Below are positions 26,052 through 34,526 of a DNA stretch of 64,000 bases, piece by piece; position 1 is the stretch's first letter, and each line of letters begins with the position of its first letter. A model generated the notes under the pieces. The model was given only the letters and a program-made list of their open reading frames with translations, ran no database searches and had not been told where the DNA came from. The translations under genes and the position numbers were made by a program. Origin of the DNA: Desulfallas sp. Bu1-1. Lineage in GTDB: Bacteria > Bacillota > Desulfotomaculia > Desulfotomaculales > Desulfallaceae. Location of the stretch: positions 62,001 to 126,000 of the forward strand of contig NZ_JADNRQ010000007.1 in assembly GCF_015594625.1 (NCBI RefSeq). Direction: 5' to 3'.

Positions 26052-26224
26052 CCGAAATTATTCCAATTCATGTTCTTATTAGCAAATTATGATTTCGCTG
26101 CAAGATATGTTACAAATAAATCAGTAAATATTTAGCTTTTTTGATTATTTAAACAGGAAGGATTACCCAGGCAAAAAGGATAATAACATGAAACAGTGAG
26201 GAAAACACAAAGGAGGCTTCCGTT

Positions 26225-26482
26225 ATGATTAAATCACGCAGAATGCAGGTGATGATCAGTTTAATCCTTTCCGTACTGGTGCCGGCCCTTAATGGCTTAA
26301 TTTTAATTGCAAAGCGTAAAGCAAGTGATAAGTTGGCCAATAAATGGGAATTTCCGGGAGGAAAAATTGAGGCTGGAGAGAGTCCGGAAGAGTGTTTGCG
26401 GCGAGAAATGAAAGAGGAATTTCAAATTGTGCAACATCAAAAAAGCCTCATGGCATTTGCCTTGAGGCTTGCTGATAATTAA
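26225..26482 (+). pseudogene. Truncated Nudix hydrolase gene
   Basis: 85 residues. The Nudix box (GGKIEAGESPEECLRREMKEEF) is intact, preceded by LILIAKRKASDKLANKWEFP, as in MutT-like 8-oxo-dGTP pyrophosphohydrolases of about 130 residues. The C-terminal third is missing: the frame runs into the terminator hairpin of the convergent crotonase gene and stops overlapping its stop codon. The N-terminal part (MISLILSVLVPAL) is also atypical. The remnant is probably inactive, although the pyrophosphate-binding motif survives. Confidence 0.6.
26437..26470 (-). terminator. Terminator of the second crotonase gene
   Basis: On the minus strand AAGCCTCA (26470-26463) pairs with TGAGGCTT (26450-26443), followed by TTTTTTGA. 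It lies inside the 3' end of the truncated Nudix frame. Confidence 0.8.
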
Positions 26483-27252
26483 TCCGACCATTTTGGTTTC
26501 CTTTTTTCCAAAAAGGCGCTGATGCCCTCGCGGGCATCCCTGGTGGTACTGTTCAGCGTTATCACTTCACTGGCATAGTTAAGCGCCTGGAAGTCCTCCA
26601 TGTTGATTTGTTGATAGAATGCCCTTTTACCTACGGCAATGGCCGAGGCGCTATAACCCGCTATTGTTTTGGCCAGTTCAAGCGTTGCTTGTTCCAGCTC
26701 CCCCGGGGGAACCACTTTGTTGACCAGGCCGTGGAGCAATGCATCCCGTGCGCTCATAAATTCACCGGTCAATAACATCTCCATGGCTTTTTTCCGTCCA
26801 ACGTTTCTGCTTAAAAAAACAGCGGGGGTGCTGCAAAATAGACCAATTTTTACACCTGGTGTACCAAATAAGGCATCATCGGAAGCCACGGCCAAATCAC
26901 ATGCCGCGACCAGCTGGCAGCCGGCGGCGGTGGCAATGCCATGCACCTGAGCTATCACCGGCTGGGGCATTTCCCGGATGGCGCGCATGGTTATATAGCA
27001 GGTCTGGAATAGTTTGAGCAGCTCCTGGGGATCGCTTTCGTAGACTTCTTTCAGGTCGTGCCCGGCGGAAAATATTTTTCCGACCCCTTTGATAATTACC
27101 ACGTTGACGTTTCTTTCCGTCGCAATCCTGTTTAATAGATTGGTCAGTTCTTGTAGTAATTCCCGGGAAAGGGCGTTGCGTTTATCCGGGCGATTCATGC
27201 TTATCAAACCTACTTTTTCCTTTTCTTCATAGCGCAGATATTGATATGTCAT
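26479..27252 (-). CDS. Enoyl-CoA hydratase/isomerase family protein
   Basis: 257-residue crotonase-fold protein. The oxyanion region is KIFSAGHDLKEV and the signature is VHGIATAAGCQLVAACDLAVASDDALFGTPG. Where classical crotonases have two glutamates (GGGCELA; GQPE) this one has Gln in AAGCQLVA and FGTPGVKIGLF, so hydratase activity is doubtful; ECHDC3-like mammalian proteins share this pattern. The substrate is unknown. It is monocistronic, ending at its own terminator. Confidence 0.88.
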   Translation of the reverse strand: MTYQYLRYEEKEKVGLISMNRPDKRNALSRELLQELTNLLNRIATERNVNVVIIKGVGKIFSAGHDLKEVYESDPQELLKLFQTCYITMRAIREMPQPVIAQVHGIATAAGCQLVAACDLAVASDDALFGTPGVKIGLFCSTPAVFLSRNVGRKKAMEMLLTGEFMSARDALLHGLVNKVVPPGELEQATLELAKTIAGYSASAIAVGKRAFYQQINMEDFQALNYASEVITLNSTTRDAREGISAFLEKRKPKWSD

Positions 27253-27502
27253 TTGGTTTACCGGTTTATTGTTCTAAAAATATTAAATAGTTTGAAACTT
27301 AACAATAAACCATCTAACACCTCCCTTGACTTCATTTTAATATAATCCCGGGTGTTTTCGCAAATGCCCTTGTTTAGCAATCAAAAGATTTGTAAACATG
27401 TTATTACTTTCACTTGTTTATTAAAATTTTTTTATTTTTTTTTCAGGCGTTTTTCAGCTATACCTGTCATTATTAAATAAAAAAGTGGCAGGAGGTTGGA
27501 AA

Positions 27503-28660
27503 ATGTTTGCGGACAAGTATAAAAAAACGCTTGTTATTGGCGTAGCGGCGGCACTACTGCTGGAAGTTTTCTTATTAATTGCGGCCTTTGATTTCCTTCC
27601 CGGGAAAACTTATAAACCGGCCATAGCGTTGAACAACGGAGCCCCGTCGCCCGCCGTCGCCGAGGCGTCACCCGTGGGCACAAACATTATTGCCGATATC
27701 GTGGAAAAAACCAGTCCGGCGGTGGTTAAAATTGAAACACTGTCTAAAACTGGCGGCCAGGTAATTGATCCTTTTTTCAATGACCCTTTTTTCCGCCAAT
27801 TTTTCGGCACACCGGGGCCGTTTCGAGTTGAGCCCGACGTGCGCAAGGGTATGGGTTCCGGATTTATCATCAGCAAGGACGGGTATATCTTAACTAACGA
27901 GCATGTAATTGATCAAGCCAGTGAAATCAAAGTTTATCTTGCTGGAAGAGACAAGCCGCTGGCGGCCCGGGTGGTGGGGAAGGATTTCGAGCTCGACCTG
28001 GCGGTGCTCAAGGTGGATGCGGGTAATAACCTGCCCTACATTGAACTGGGTGATTCCGACGCTGCCCGGGTAGGCGAGTGGGTCATTGCCATCGGCAATC
28101 CTTACGGGCTGGACCACACCGTAACAACAGGCGTAATCAGCGCCAAGGGCCGGCCAATCACTGTTGATGACCGGCAGTATAAAAACCTGTTGCAAACCGA
28201 CGCTTCCATTAACCCTGGTAACAGCGGCGGGCCGCTGTTAAACTTGTCGGGCAAGGTGGTCGGCATCAATACCGCCGTAAACGCACAGGCTCAGGGAATT
28301 GGTTTTGCCATTCCGGCCAACACAGTAAAATCGGTACTGGATACACTAATCAGCAAAGGTAAAATATCCCGCCCCCAGATGGGCGTATATATCCAAACTC
28401 TCACCGCAGAGCTCGCGGAGCAGCTCGGTTTAAAAAGCAAACAAGGGGCGATTATATCGGGCATAATCCCCGGATCGCCCGCGGAGAAGGCCGGACTCCG
28501 GCAGGGGGACGTGATCCTGCAAATCGACCGGCAAAATGTTCAAGATGCGGGTGATGTTACCGATATCATCCAAAAACACAAGGTTGGCGACAAAATAGCG
28601 CTGTTGGTGGAAACAAGCGGCACCCAGAAGTATGTCACCATGACCCTGGAGGAAAAATAA
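27503..28660 (+). CDS. HtrA/DegP-like S1C serine protease
   Basis: 385 residues. An N-terminal membrane anchor (TLVIGVAAALLLEVFLLIAAF), trypsin-like domain with His in LTNEHVI, Asp in DLAVLKVD and Ser in INPGNSGGPL, then one PDZ domain (IIPGSPAEKAGLRQGDVILQI). It degrades or refolds misfolded envelope proteins. ATG 27503 is chosen over the GTG at 27485, because GGAGG lies between them 7 nt from the ATG. A terminator follows; the two-component pair downstream may be functionally linked, as such systems often control HtrA. Confidence 0.94.
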   Translation: MFADKYKKTLVIGVAAALLLEVFLLIAAFDFLPGKTYKPAIALNNGAPSPAVAEASPVGTNIIADIVEKTSPAVVKIETLSKTGGQVIDPFFNDPFFRQFFGTPGPFRVEPDVRKGMGSGFIISKDGYILTNEHVIDQASEIKVYLAGRDKPLAARVVGKDFELDLAVLKVDAGNNLPYIELGDSDAARVGEWVIAIGNPYGLDHTVTTGVISAKGRPITVDDRQYKNLLQTDASINPGNSGGPLLNLSGKVVGINTAVNAQAQGIGFAIPANTVKSVLDTLISKGKISRPQMGVYIQTLTAELAEQLGLKSKQGAIISGIIPGSPAEKAGLRQGDVILQIDRQNVQDAGDVTDIIQKHKVGDKIALLVETSGTQKYVTMTLEEK

Positions 28661-28679
28661 CTACATTCCACCATGTCCC

Positions 28680-28707
28680 GTCCGCCTGTCCCAGGCGGAC
28701 TTTTTAT
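28680..28707 (+). terminator. Rho-independent terminator
   Basis: GTCCGCCTG (28680-28688) pairs with CAGGCGGAC (28692-28700) around TCC, followed by TTTTTAT. Confidence 0.9.
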
Positions 28708-28855
28708 ACTCGTTAATCTTATCTATACTGTCAATAGGAACTACTGGCCGGTGCGGAGAAATATCTAAATATCGTAATTCGAACGCCTTTTGATGGCGAT
28801 CGGACGAGCATGACAGCTTAACAACGGAAAAATTATTAACGCCAAAGCCGGGAGT

Positions 28856-29539
28856 TTGATCTGCTTGCGCATTTTGTTTATTGATGATGACGAAAAAATA
28901 ACCGCTTTAATGCACAGGGTGCTGACATTTGAAGGGCACGAGGTTTACCTTGCGGCAAACGGGAAAGACGGGTTGCGGGAAGCACAGCGGGTTAATCCGG
29001 ATTTAATTATTCTGGATATCATGATGCCGGGCATGGACGGGTGGGAAGTCTGCCGGAGACTCAGATTACAAAGTGATGTTCCCATTCTTATGCTTACGGC
29101 CCGGGACGAAGTAGCCGACCGGGTCAGGGGTCTGGACGCCGGGGCGGACGATTACCTGGTTAAACCGTTTGCCCTGGAAGAACTGCTGGCACGGATCAGG
29201 GCGCTGTTGCGCAGGGCGCGCGCAGCCAGGGCACAGAATAGTCTCGTGCTAACCTTTGCCGACCTGGTCCTGGACGTGGAAAAAAGGGAAGTCCGCCGGG
29301 GCGACCAGGTAATCCCGCTGACGGCGCGGGAATTTGAACTGCTCCGGATGTTCATGGAACATCCCCGCCAGGTGTTGACGCGGGACCAGATCATGGAACG
29401 GGTCTGGGGCCACGACTTTTCCGGCGAATCAAACGTGCTTGAGGTATATGTGGGCAACTTGCGACAGAAGATGGAAAGCGCCGGCAAAAAGAGACTGATT
29501 CACACCGTACGGGGAGTTGGATATACCTTGAGGGAGTGA
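28856..29539 (+). CDS. OmpR/PhoB-family response regulator
   Basis: 227 residues: a receiver domain (DDDEK acidic pocket, phospho-Asp in [12 protein letters not shown], Lys in LVKPFAL) and a winged-helix DNA-binding domain ([40 protein letters not shown]). A TTG start at 28856 fits GGGAG just upstream; another TTG three codons later is possible. The histidine kinase gene starts one base after its stop. The stimulus is unknown; envelope stress is a guess from the neighbouring htrA. Confidence 0.94.
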   Translation: MICLRILFIDDDEKITALMHRVLTFEGHEVYLAANGKDGLREAQRVNPDLIILDIMMPGMDGWEVCRRLRLQSDVPILMLTARDEVADRVRGLDAGADDYLVKPFALEELLARIRALLRRARAARAQNSLVLTFADLVLDVEKREVRRGDQVIPLTAREFELLRMFMEHPRQVLTRDQIMERVWGHDFSGESNVLEVYVGNLRQKMESAGKKRLIHTVRGVGYTLRE

Positions 29540-29540
29540 T

Positions 29541-30953
29541 ATGGGCATGTCCCTGCGGATGCGGCTAACCCTGTTATATACCGGGGTTCTAAGCATGATT
29601 TTGTTAATTTTATCATCAGTATTGCTACTGGCCACTTCCCACATATTACACCGGGAAATCGACGAGAATATCGCTTCCAGGGCAGCATCGGTAATCAAGT
29701 CGATTAGAATTGAAGACTCTTTGTTTTTGCGCGAAGTGGTGCTGCCGGACGTTGATGTTTTCGCAGCCCCGGATACCTATCTGCAGATGGTGAACGCCCG
29801 CGGCAGGGTGGTGTCCCGCTCGAACAATTTGGGACGGCAATACCTGCCCTTAAGCGAGTATACCCTGCGCTCCGCCCTGCAGGGGCAAAAGTTTTACGAA
29901 ACAGTGCGCGCCGGCGAACAGGAAATACGTGTTTACAACGTCCCCCTGGTGGTTGACGGGCAGTTGGTGGGGATACTCCAGGTGGGTCGTGCCCTTTCAA
30001 CAGTTAACACTTTACTGGCCAGGCTGCGCTTTTTTGTAATCACCGGGGGAGCGATGGCGGTAACCCTGGCCGGCATTCTAGGGTGGTTCTTGGCCAAAAC
30101 CGCGCTCAACCCGGTGGAACGGATCATTCAAACCGCTTCATCCATCGAAAGCGGCGGTGATTTGAGTAAACGCATTGAAACCGACAGGGCGCCGGATGAG
30201 TTGAGCCGTTTGGCCAAAACGCTAAACGCCATGTTTGAACGCCTGGAAAACATGTATCACCGCCTGCAGGAAAGTTACGAACTGCAGCGCAGGTTCGTTT
30301 CCGACGCTTCCCACGAATTGCGCACGCCGCTGACCACTATCAGGGGCAACGCCGAACTGCTGCTGAAGATACAAAATCCAGATTCCACCCTTGCCAGGGA
30401 AGCCCTGGAAGATATCGCCGGCGAGGCGCGCCGCCTCACCCGTTTGGTGGAGGACCTGCTGGCGCTGGCCCGTGCCGACGCCGGGTACGAACTGGAAAAA
30501 GAAGTTGTGCCGCTGGAGAGCTTGTTGCAGGATATTTCAAAAAAAGCGCGCTTCATGGCCGGCGATAGGGAACTTGCTTTGAACAATCTGTGTCCGCCCG
30601 CAACAATGATTAAAGTAAACAGCGTTTATTTCGAGCAATTAATTCTCATTTTACTGGACAATGCTTTTAAGTATGCGCCACCGGGCACGGCGGTGAGCCT
30701 GACCGTGCAAATTCAACGGGAAGGACGACTGGAACTGGCGGTTGCGGACCGGGGCCCCGGCCTGGCTCCAGGCGAGGAAAACCGTATTTTTGATCGTTTC
30801 TACCGCGGCGAAGGCACCCGGGGCAAGGAGGGTTCCGGGTTGGGGCTGGCCATCGCCCGCTGGATCGTCAACCAGCACGGTGGTTATATCAATGCCGCCA
30901 ACAGGCCCGGGGGCGGGAGCGTCTTTACGGTAAGCCTCCCGGTTATTCAGTAA
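29541..30953 (+). CDS. Membrane sensor histidine kinase
   Basis: 470 residues. Two membrane helices (about 12-34 and 165-187) flank an extracellular sensor; a HAMP linker follows (LAKTALNPVERI...DELSRLAKTLNAMF), then the phospho-His box (VSDASHELRTPLTTIRGNAE), N box (LILLDNAFKYAPPG), and G boxes (DRGPGLAPGEE, GSGLGLAIARWIV). It phosphorylates the response regulator encoded immediately upstream. Typical of EnvZ/ArlS-like kinases. Confidence 0.95.
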   Translation: MGMSLRMRLTLLYTGVLSMILLILSSVLLLATSHILHREIDENIASRAASVIKSIRIEDSLFLREVVLPDVDVFAAPDTYLQMVNARGRVVSRSNNLGRQYLPLSEYTLRSALQGQKFYETVRAGEQEIRVYNVPLVVDGQLVGILQVGRALSTVNTLLARLRFFVITGGAMAVTLAGILGWFLAKTALNPVERIIQTASSIESGGDLSKRIETDRAPDELSRLAKTLNAMFERLENMYHRLQESYELQRRFVSDASHELRTPLTTIRGNAELLLKIQNPDSTLAREALEDIAGEARRLTRLVEDLLALARADAGYELEKEVVPLESLLQDISKKARFMAGDRELALNNLCPPATMIKVNSVYFEQLILILLDNAFKYAPPGTAVSLTVQIQREGRLELAVADRGPGLAPGEENRIFDRFYRGEGTRGKEGSGLGLAIARWIVNQHGGYINAANRPGGGSVFTVSLPVIQ

Positions 30954-30993
30954 CTTGATTTTGCTATTGGCTTTTTGTTTTAAATAATTAACC

Positions 30994-31022
30994 TTTACAA
31001 AAGTTTAAACATAATATATTAT
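30994..31022 (+). promoter_or_regulatory. Sigma-A promoter of the cadC-cadA operon
   Basis: TTTACA (30994-30999), 17-base spacer, TATTAT (31017-31022). The -10 box lies inside the ArsR-type operator, so repressor binding would block it. Confidence 0.7.
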
Positions 31023-31048
31023 AACATTCAAATGAATGTTATAATATA
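31015..31048. promoter_or_regulatory. ArsR/SmtB-type operator, perfect 16-2-16 palindrome
   Basis: TATATTATAACATTCA and its reverse complement flank a central AA (31031-31032), giving a 34-bp inverted repeat with no mismatch in the arms. The core ATAACATTCA-N2-TGAATGTTAT resembles the 12-2-12 operators of the ArsR/SmtB family. It covers the -10 box of the predicted promoter and ends 13 bp before the repressor ATG, which points to autorepression relieved by metal. Confidence 0.88.
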
Positions 31049-31061
31049 GAGAGGTGTGACG

Positions 31062-31433
31062 ATGGCAACTGAGTTAAACGATCACGTATGCGAGTGTTTT
31101 TCATATGATGAAGAAAAAGTTAGCCGGTTAAAGCGGGAAGTAGCCGTTACCAGCGGAATGGGCCAATTGTTCAAGGCACTGGGCGATGAAACCAGGATAA
31201 AAATCATCTACGCCCTCGCCCGGGAGGAGCTTTGTGTCTGTGACGTGGCTCAAATTATAGACGCCAGCGTAGCGACGGCTTCCCACCATTTACGTTTATT
31301 GAAAAATATGGGACTGGCCCGGAGCAGGAAACAGGGTAAAATGGTGTTTTATTCACTGGCTGATCGATGCGTAGAAACGATTGTCGAGGCTGCTTTGCAA
31401 CACTATACACAAAAGGGATATTGGGCAAAATAA
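31062..31433 (+). CDS. cadC: ArsR/SmtB-family metal-sensing repressor (CadC-like)
   Basis: 123 residues, winged helix. The metal-binding ELCVCD motif puts cysteines at positions 58 and 60, with CEC at 10-12 in the N-terminal arm: the alpha3N cadmium/lead site of CadC. The recognition helix is in SVATASHHLRLLKNMGL. ATG 31062 with GAGGTG before it is preferred over GTG 31056. The gene sits between its operator and the metal ATPase gene (27 bp), so it most likely represses that operon until Cd, Pb or Zn binds. Confidence 0.92.
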   Translation: MATELNDHVCECFSYDEEKVSRLKREVAVTSGMGQLFKALGDETRIKIIYALAREELCVCDVAQIIDASVATASHHLRLLKNMGLARSRKQGKMVFYSLADRCVETIVEAALQHYTQKGYWAK

Positions 31434-31460
31434 TTATCGTCATCATTTGGAGGTACTATC

Positions 31461-33632
31461 ATGACAAAATGTAGAATTGATATATTTCGACTGGAAGGCC
31501 TCGACTGCGCCGACTGTGCGGCCAAACTTGAGAAAAGGCTGGCTGCGGCTGCCGGGGTGGAAAGCGTAAAAATTAATTTCGGCGCTTCCAAAATGACGGT
31601 GGCGCACAGCACCCGGGTGGAAAGTATCATCCGCCTGGTCAATCAAGCAGGCTACAAGGCCGAACTTGAAAATCCGGGCGCCCAACCGGGCCGTCAAAAC
31701 AAGTGGTGGAAAAATAAAAAGATACTTTTAACTTTTATTTCGGGTGTTTTTTTAAACGCGGGATTTTTATCATCATTGCTGATCGCCCGCGAAGAATGGA
31801 CGATTATCCTTTACCTGGCGGCCATAATTTCCGGCGGGTATTATACCGGTAAAAACGCCTTGTGCTCCGTAAAGTCAAAAAGTATAGATATGAATGTCCT
31901 TATGAGTATCGCCGCCATCGGCGCCGTAGCCATCGGAGAGTGGGGGGAAGGCGCCACAGCGATGTTCCTGTTTTCCCTGGGCAATGCTCTGCAAGCCCTG
32001 AGCATGGAAAAAACTAGAAGTTCGATCAGGGCGCTGATGGAATATTCACCAAACAAAGCATTAACCAGAAGGAACGGCAGGGAATTTGAACTTCCCGTTG
32101 AGGATATCGTAGTAGGCGACATCATTATCGTTAAACCGGGCGAAAGGATAGCAATGGACGGCGAGGTGGTCAAGGGGTTTTCCATGGTCAACCAGGCCCC
32201 GATAACCGGTGAATCCATCCCGGTGCCAAAATCGCCCGGAGCCGAAGTTTACGCCGGCACCTTCAACGAGGAGGGGTCGCTGGAAATCAGAGTAACCAGG
32301 CTGGTCCGGAACAACACTCTGTCCAAAATCATCAGCATGGTGGAAGAAGCCCAGGCACGGCGGGCCCCCTCCCAACAATTCGTGGACATGTTTGCCAGGT
32401 TTTATACACCGGTGGTTATTACCCTGGCTCTTGCCGTTGCCATCGTCCCTCCACTGGCCATGGGACTGCCGTATCCAACCTGGCTGGAGAAAGGATTAAT
32501 TTTACTGGTTATCGCCTGCCCCTGCGCACTGGTCATATCCACACCGGTGTCCATAGTTTCGGCCATCGGCAGCGCCGCCAGGCGGGGTATATTGATCAAA
32601 GGCGGGGCCTACCTGGAAAAAGCCGGCTCCGTAAATGTTGTGGCATTTGATAAAACAGGTACGTTAACCAGCGGCAATCTTGAGGTAATGGACGTTATCC
32701 CTTTAAACGGCCACGCGGAAAAAGACGTGCTGAGCATCGCCGCGGCAATAGAATATCGTTCACAACATCATTTGGCCCGCGCCATTATTCGCCGGGCCGA
32801 GCTGGCGGGTGCGTCTCCACTGCAAAGCTGTAATTTTAAAGCGATTACCGGTCTGGGAGCCAGTGCCGTAATAAATGGAAGCACTCATTACATTGGCGCT
32901 TTAAAGTTATTCGAGGATCTGCATGTTAACACCGGCGATGCGGCCAAAATGATCAAAAGGTTGCATCAATCGGGAAAATCCTCAGTGCTTGTGGGCACGA
33001 AAGAAAAAATCATGGGCATTATCGCCGTGGCGGACCAGCCGCGTTTAAACAGCCCGGTAGTAATAAGTAACTTGCGCGCCGCGGGCATCCGGAAAATGAT
33101 CATGCTCACCGGAGACAATCCCGAAACCGCCGGGGCTATCGCTGAACAGCTGGGAATCGACGATTTTAAGGCCGAGTTGCTCCCCGGGGATAAGTTGAGA
33201 ATCATTGAAGAACTGCAGGCCGAGTACGGTATGGTGGCCATGGTGGGTGACGGTGTCAACGACGCGCCGGCACTGGCCAGGGCGGATATCGGCATCGCCA
33301 TGGGAGGTACCGGCACCGATACCGCTCTGGAAACGGCGGACATCGTGCTCATGTCCGATGACCTGGCCAAGTTACCTTACGCTATGCAATTAAGCAGGCG
33401 AACATTAAGCATCATCAAACAAAATATCACATTTTCCCTACTGGTCAAGGCCATATTCATCCTGGGCACTTTCATGGGTATTACCAACCTGTGGATGGCG
33501 GTGTTTGCCGATACCGGGGCTTCCTTGCTGGTGATCGCAAACGGCATGCGCTTAATGCTGGTCAAAGAAGAAGGGATATCTCTTCTTAAGGCCGGGAATA
33601 AAAAACAAAAATTTTGCTTCAATGAGATCTAA
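31461..33632 (+). CDS. cadA: Heavy-metal P1B-type ATPase (Cd/Zn/Pb exporter)
   Basis: 723 residues. One N-terminal heavy-metal domain with LDCADC (Cys16, Cys19), membrane helices, phosphatase motif TGES, CPC metal site in IACPCALVIS near 353-355, phosphorylation motif DKTGTLT near 396, and GDGVNDAPAL near 595. The CPC motif together with the CadC-like regulator supports divalent soft-metal export at the membrane. A terminator follows. Confidence 0.94.
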   Translation: MTKCRIDIFRLEGLDCADCAAKLEKRLAAAAGVESVKINFGASKMTVAHSTRVESIIRLVNQAGYKAELENPGAQPGRQNKWWKNKKILLTFISGVFLNAGFLSSLLIAREEWTIILYLAAIISGGYYTGKNALCSVKSKSIDMNVLMSIAAIGAVAIGEWGEGATAMFLFSLGNALQALSMEKTRSSIRALMEYSPNKALTRRNGREFELPVEDIVVGDIIIVKPGERIAMDGEVVKGFSMVNQAPITGESIPVPKSPGAEVYAGTFNEEGSLEIRVTRLVRNNTLSKIISMVEEAQARRAPSQQFVDMFARFYTPVVITLALAVAIVPPLAMGLPYPTWLEKGLILLVIACPCALVISTPVSIVSAIGSAARRGILIKGGAYLEKAGSVNVVAFDKTGTLTSGNLEVMDVIPLNGHAEKDVLSIAAAIEYRSQHHLARAIIRRAELAGASPLQSCNFKAITGLGASAVINGSTHYIGALKLFEDLHVNTGDAAKMIKRLHQSGKSSVLVGTKEKIMGIIAVADQPRLNSPVVISNLRAAGIRKMIMLTGDNPETAGAIAEQLGIDDFKAELLPGDKLRIIEELQAEYGMVAMVGDGVNDAPALARADIGIAMGGTGTDTALETADIVLMSDDLAKLPYAMQLSRRTLSIIKQNITFSLLVKAIFILGTFMGITNLWMAVFADTGASLLVIANGMRLMLVKEEGISLLKAGNKKQKFCFNEI

Positions 33633-33640
33633 CCGGCTTA

Positions 33641-33667
33641 ACCCCCTCAGGGCGAGGGGGTTTTTTT
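33641..33667 (+). terminator. Rho-independent terminator
   Basis: CCCCCTC (33642-33648) pairs with GAGGGGG (33654-33660), followed by seven T. Confidence 0.92.
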
Positions 33668-33745
33668 GGCAAATATTAATCATCATCAAACTGATATAAA
33701 ATACAGTGCCCGGTCAAAAATAACAAGTAAAGGAGGCGAAACGAT

Positions 33746-34141
33746 ATGCAATTATCTCCCGGCGAACGATCGCTCCTGGCTTACTTTCCTTCGATTAATG
33801 CAGCCCGCGCGGCGGCGGACGAGTTAAAGAGCGCGGGATTTGAGCATGTCCAGGTGGACCGCGTCAGCAGGTTTGGCCTAAATAATGACGCCGAAATAAA
33901 CAATCCCATCATGGGCCGCGCCGAAACCATAACCGGTCTTACTCTTTATTCGGCAGGCACGGACAGCCTTATTGACAGTGACACCAGAGTATTAAAGGCA
34001 GCCGACCCCTCTGTGAGCGGTTACGGGGACCATAATTATGGAATTGCCGGGGGCAAGGCATTTTTGGTCACCGTGGTTACCAAGAATGAATTTGCCGGCC
34101 GGGCCGAGGAAATAATTAAGAAAAACGGGGGCACCCTGTAA
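33746..34141 (+). CDS. Uncharacterised protein, 131 aa
   Basis: I do not recognise a specific family. The first 40 residues (LLAYFPSINAARAAADELKSAGFEHVQVD) look like a beta-alpha-beta unit similar to the YflT-type stress-protein fold; a Gly-rich middle (SGYGDHNYGIAGGKAFLVTVVTKN) and a C-terminal helix follow. AAAGGAGG lies before the ATG. It is followed 16 bp later by a 58-residue ORF, probably cotranscribed, and lies between two terminators. Confidence 0.75.
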   Translation: MQLSPGERSLLAYFPSINAARAAADELKSAGFEHVQVDRVSRFGLNNDAEINNPIMGRAETITGLTLYSAGTDSLIDSDTRVLKAADPSVSGYGDHNYGIAGGKAFLVTVVTKNEFAGRAEEIIKKNGGTL

Positions 34142-34157
34142 CCGGAGGGACGATAAC

Positions 34158-34334
34158 ATGGAACGATGGCAACGAAGCCTTGCGGCAAACAAGCGGCAAG
34201 CACAAGACGAGATGACCATACTTTCACCGGAGGAGTTAAATGTTCTGAAGTCTGGATATGTCGACGCTTTCGATGATGCACTGGAGGTTCTCGAAAGCGC
34301 CCGGCATGTCAAACCGCCCGATATTAATACCTGA
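34158..34334 (+). CDS. Small uncharacterised protein, 58 aa
   Basis: ATG at 34158 with CCGGAGGG 8 nt upstream. The product is hydrophilic and helical (RWQRSLAANKRQAQDEM; SPEELNVLKSGYVDAFDDALEVLESA). No membrane segment, no Cys. Its spacing from the preceding ORF and the terminator right after it argue for a real small gene. Function unknown. Confidence 0.65.
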   Translation: MERWQRSLAANKRQAQDEMTILSPEELNVLKSGYVDAFDDALEVLESARHVKPPDINT

Positions 34335-34370
34335 GGCGACCGTCCACTCGCTAAACGGCCGCCTTTTTTT
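34335..34370 (+). terminator. Rho-independent terminator
   Basis: GGCG-A-CCGT pairs with ACGG-C-CGCC around an 11-nt loop, followed by TTTTTTT; starts just after the stop of the 58-residue ORF. Confidence 0.85.
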
Positions 34371-34526
34371 CTTTCTTTAAAAGTTAAACTTGCCGTTCCG
34401 CCGGTGCCGCGTTGCGCCGGTTGCGGTTACAAAACCTGTTAAGCAGGTTTGCTTGTATTTTTAGTTTAATTTGGTTACAATGGTAAAGGGTAATTCGGGA
34501 TTGCCATTTTGATTGGAGGGCTTTAT

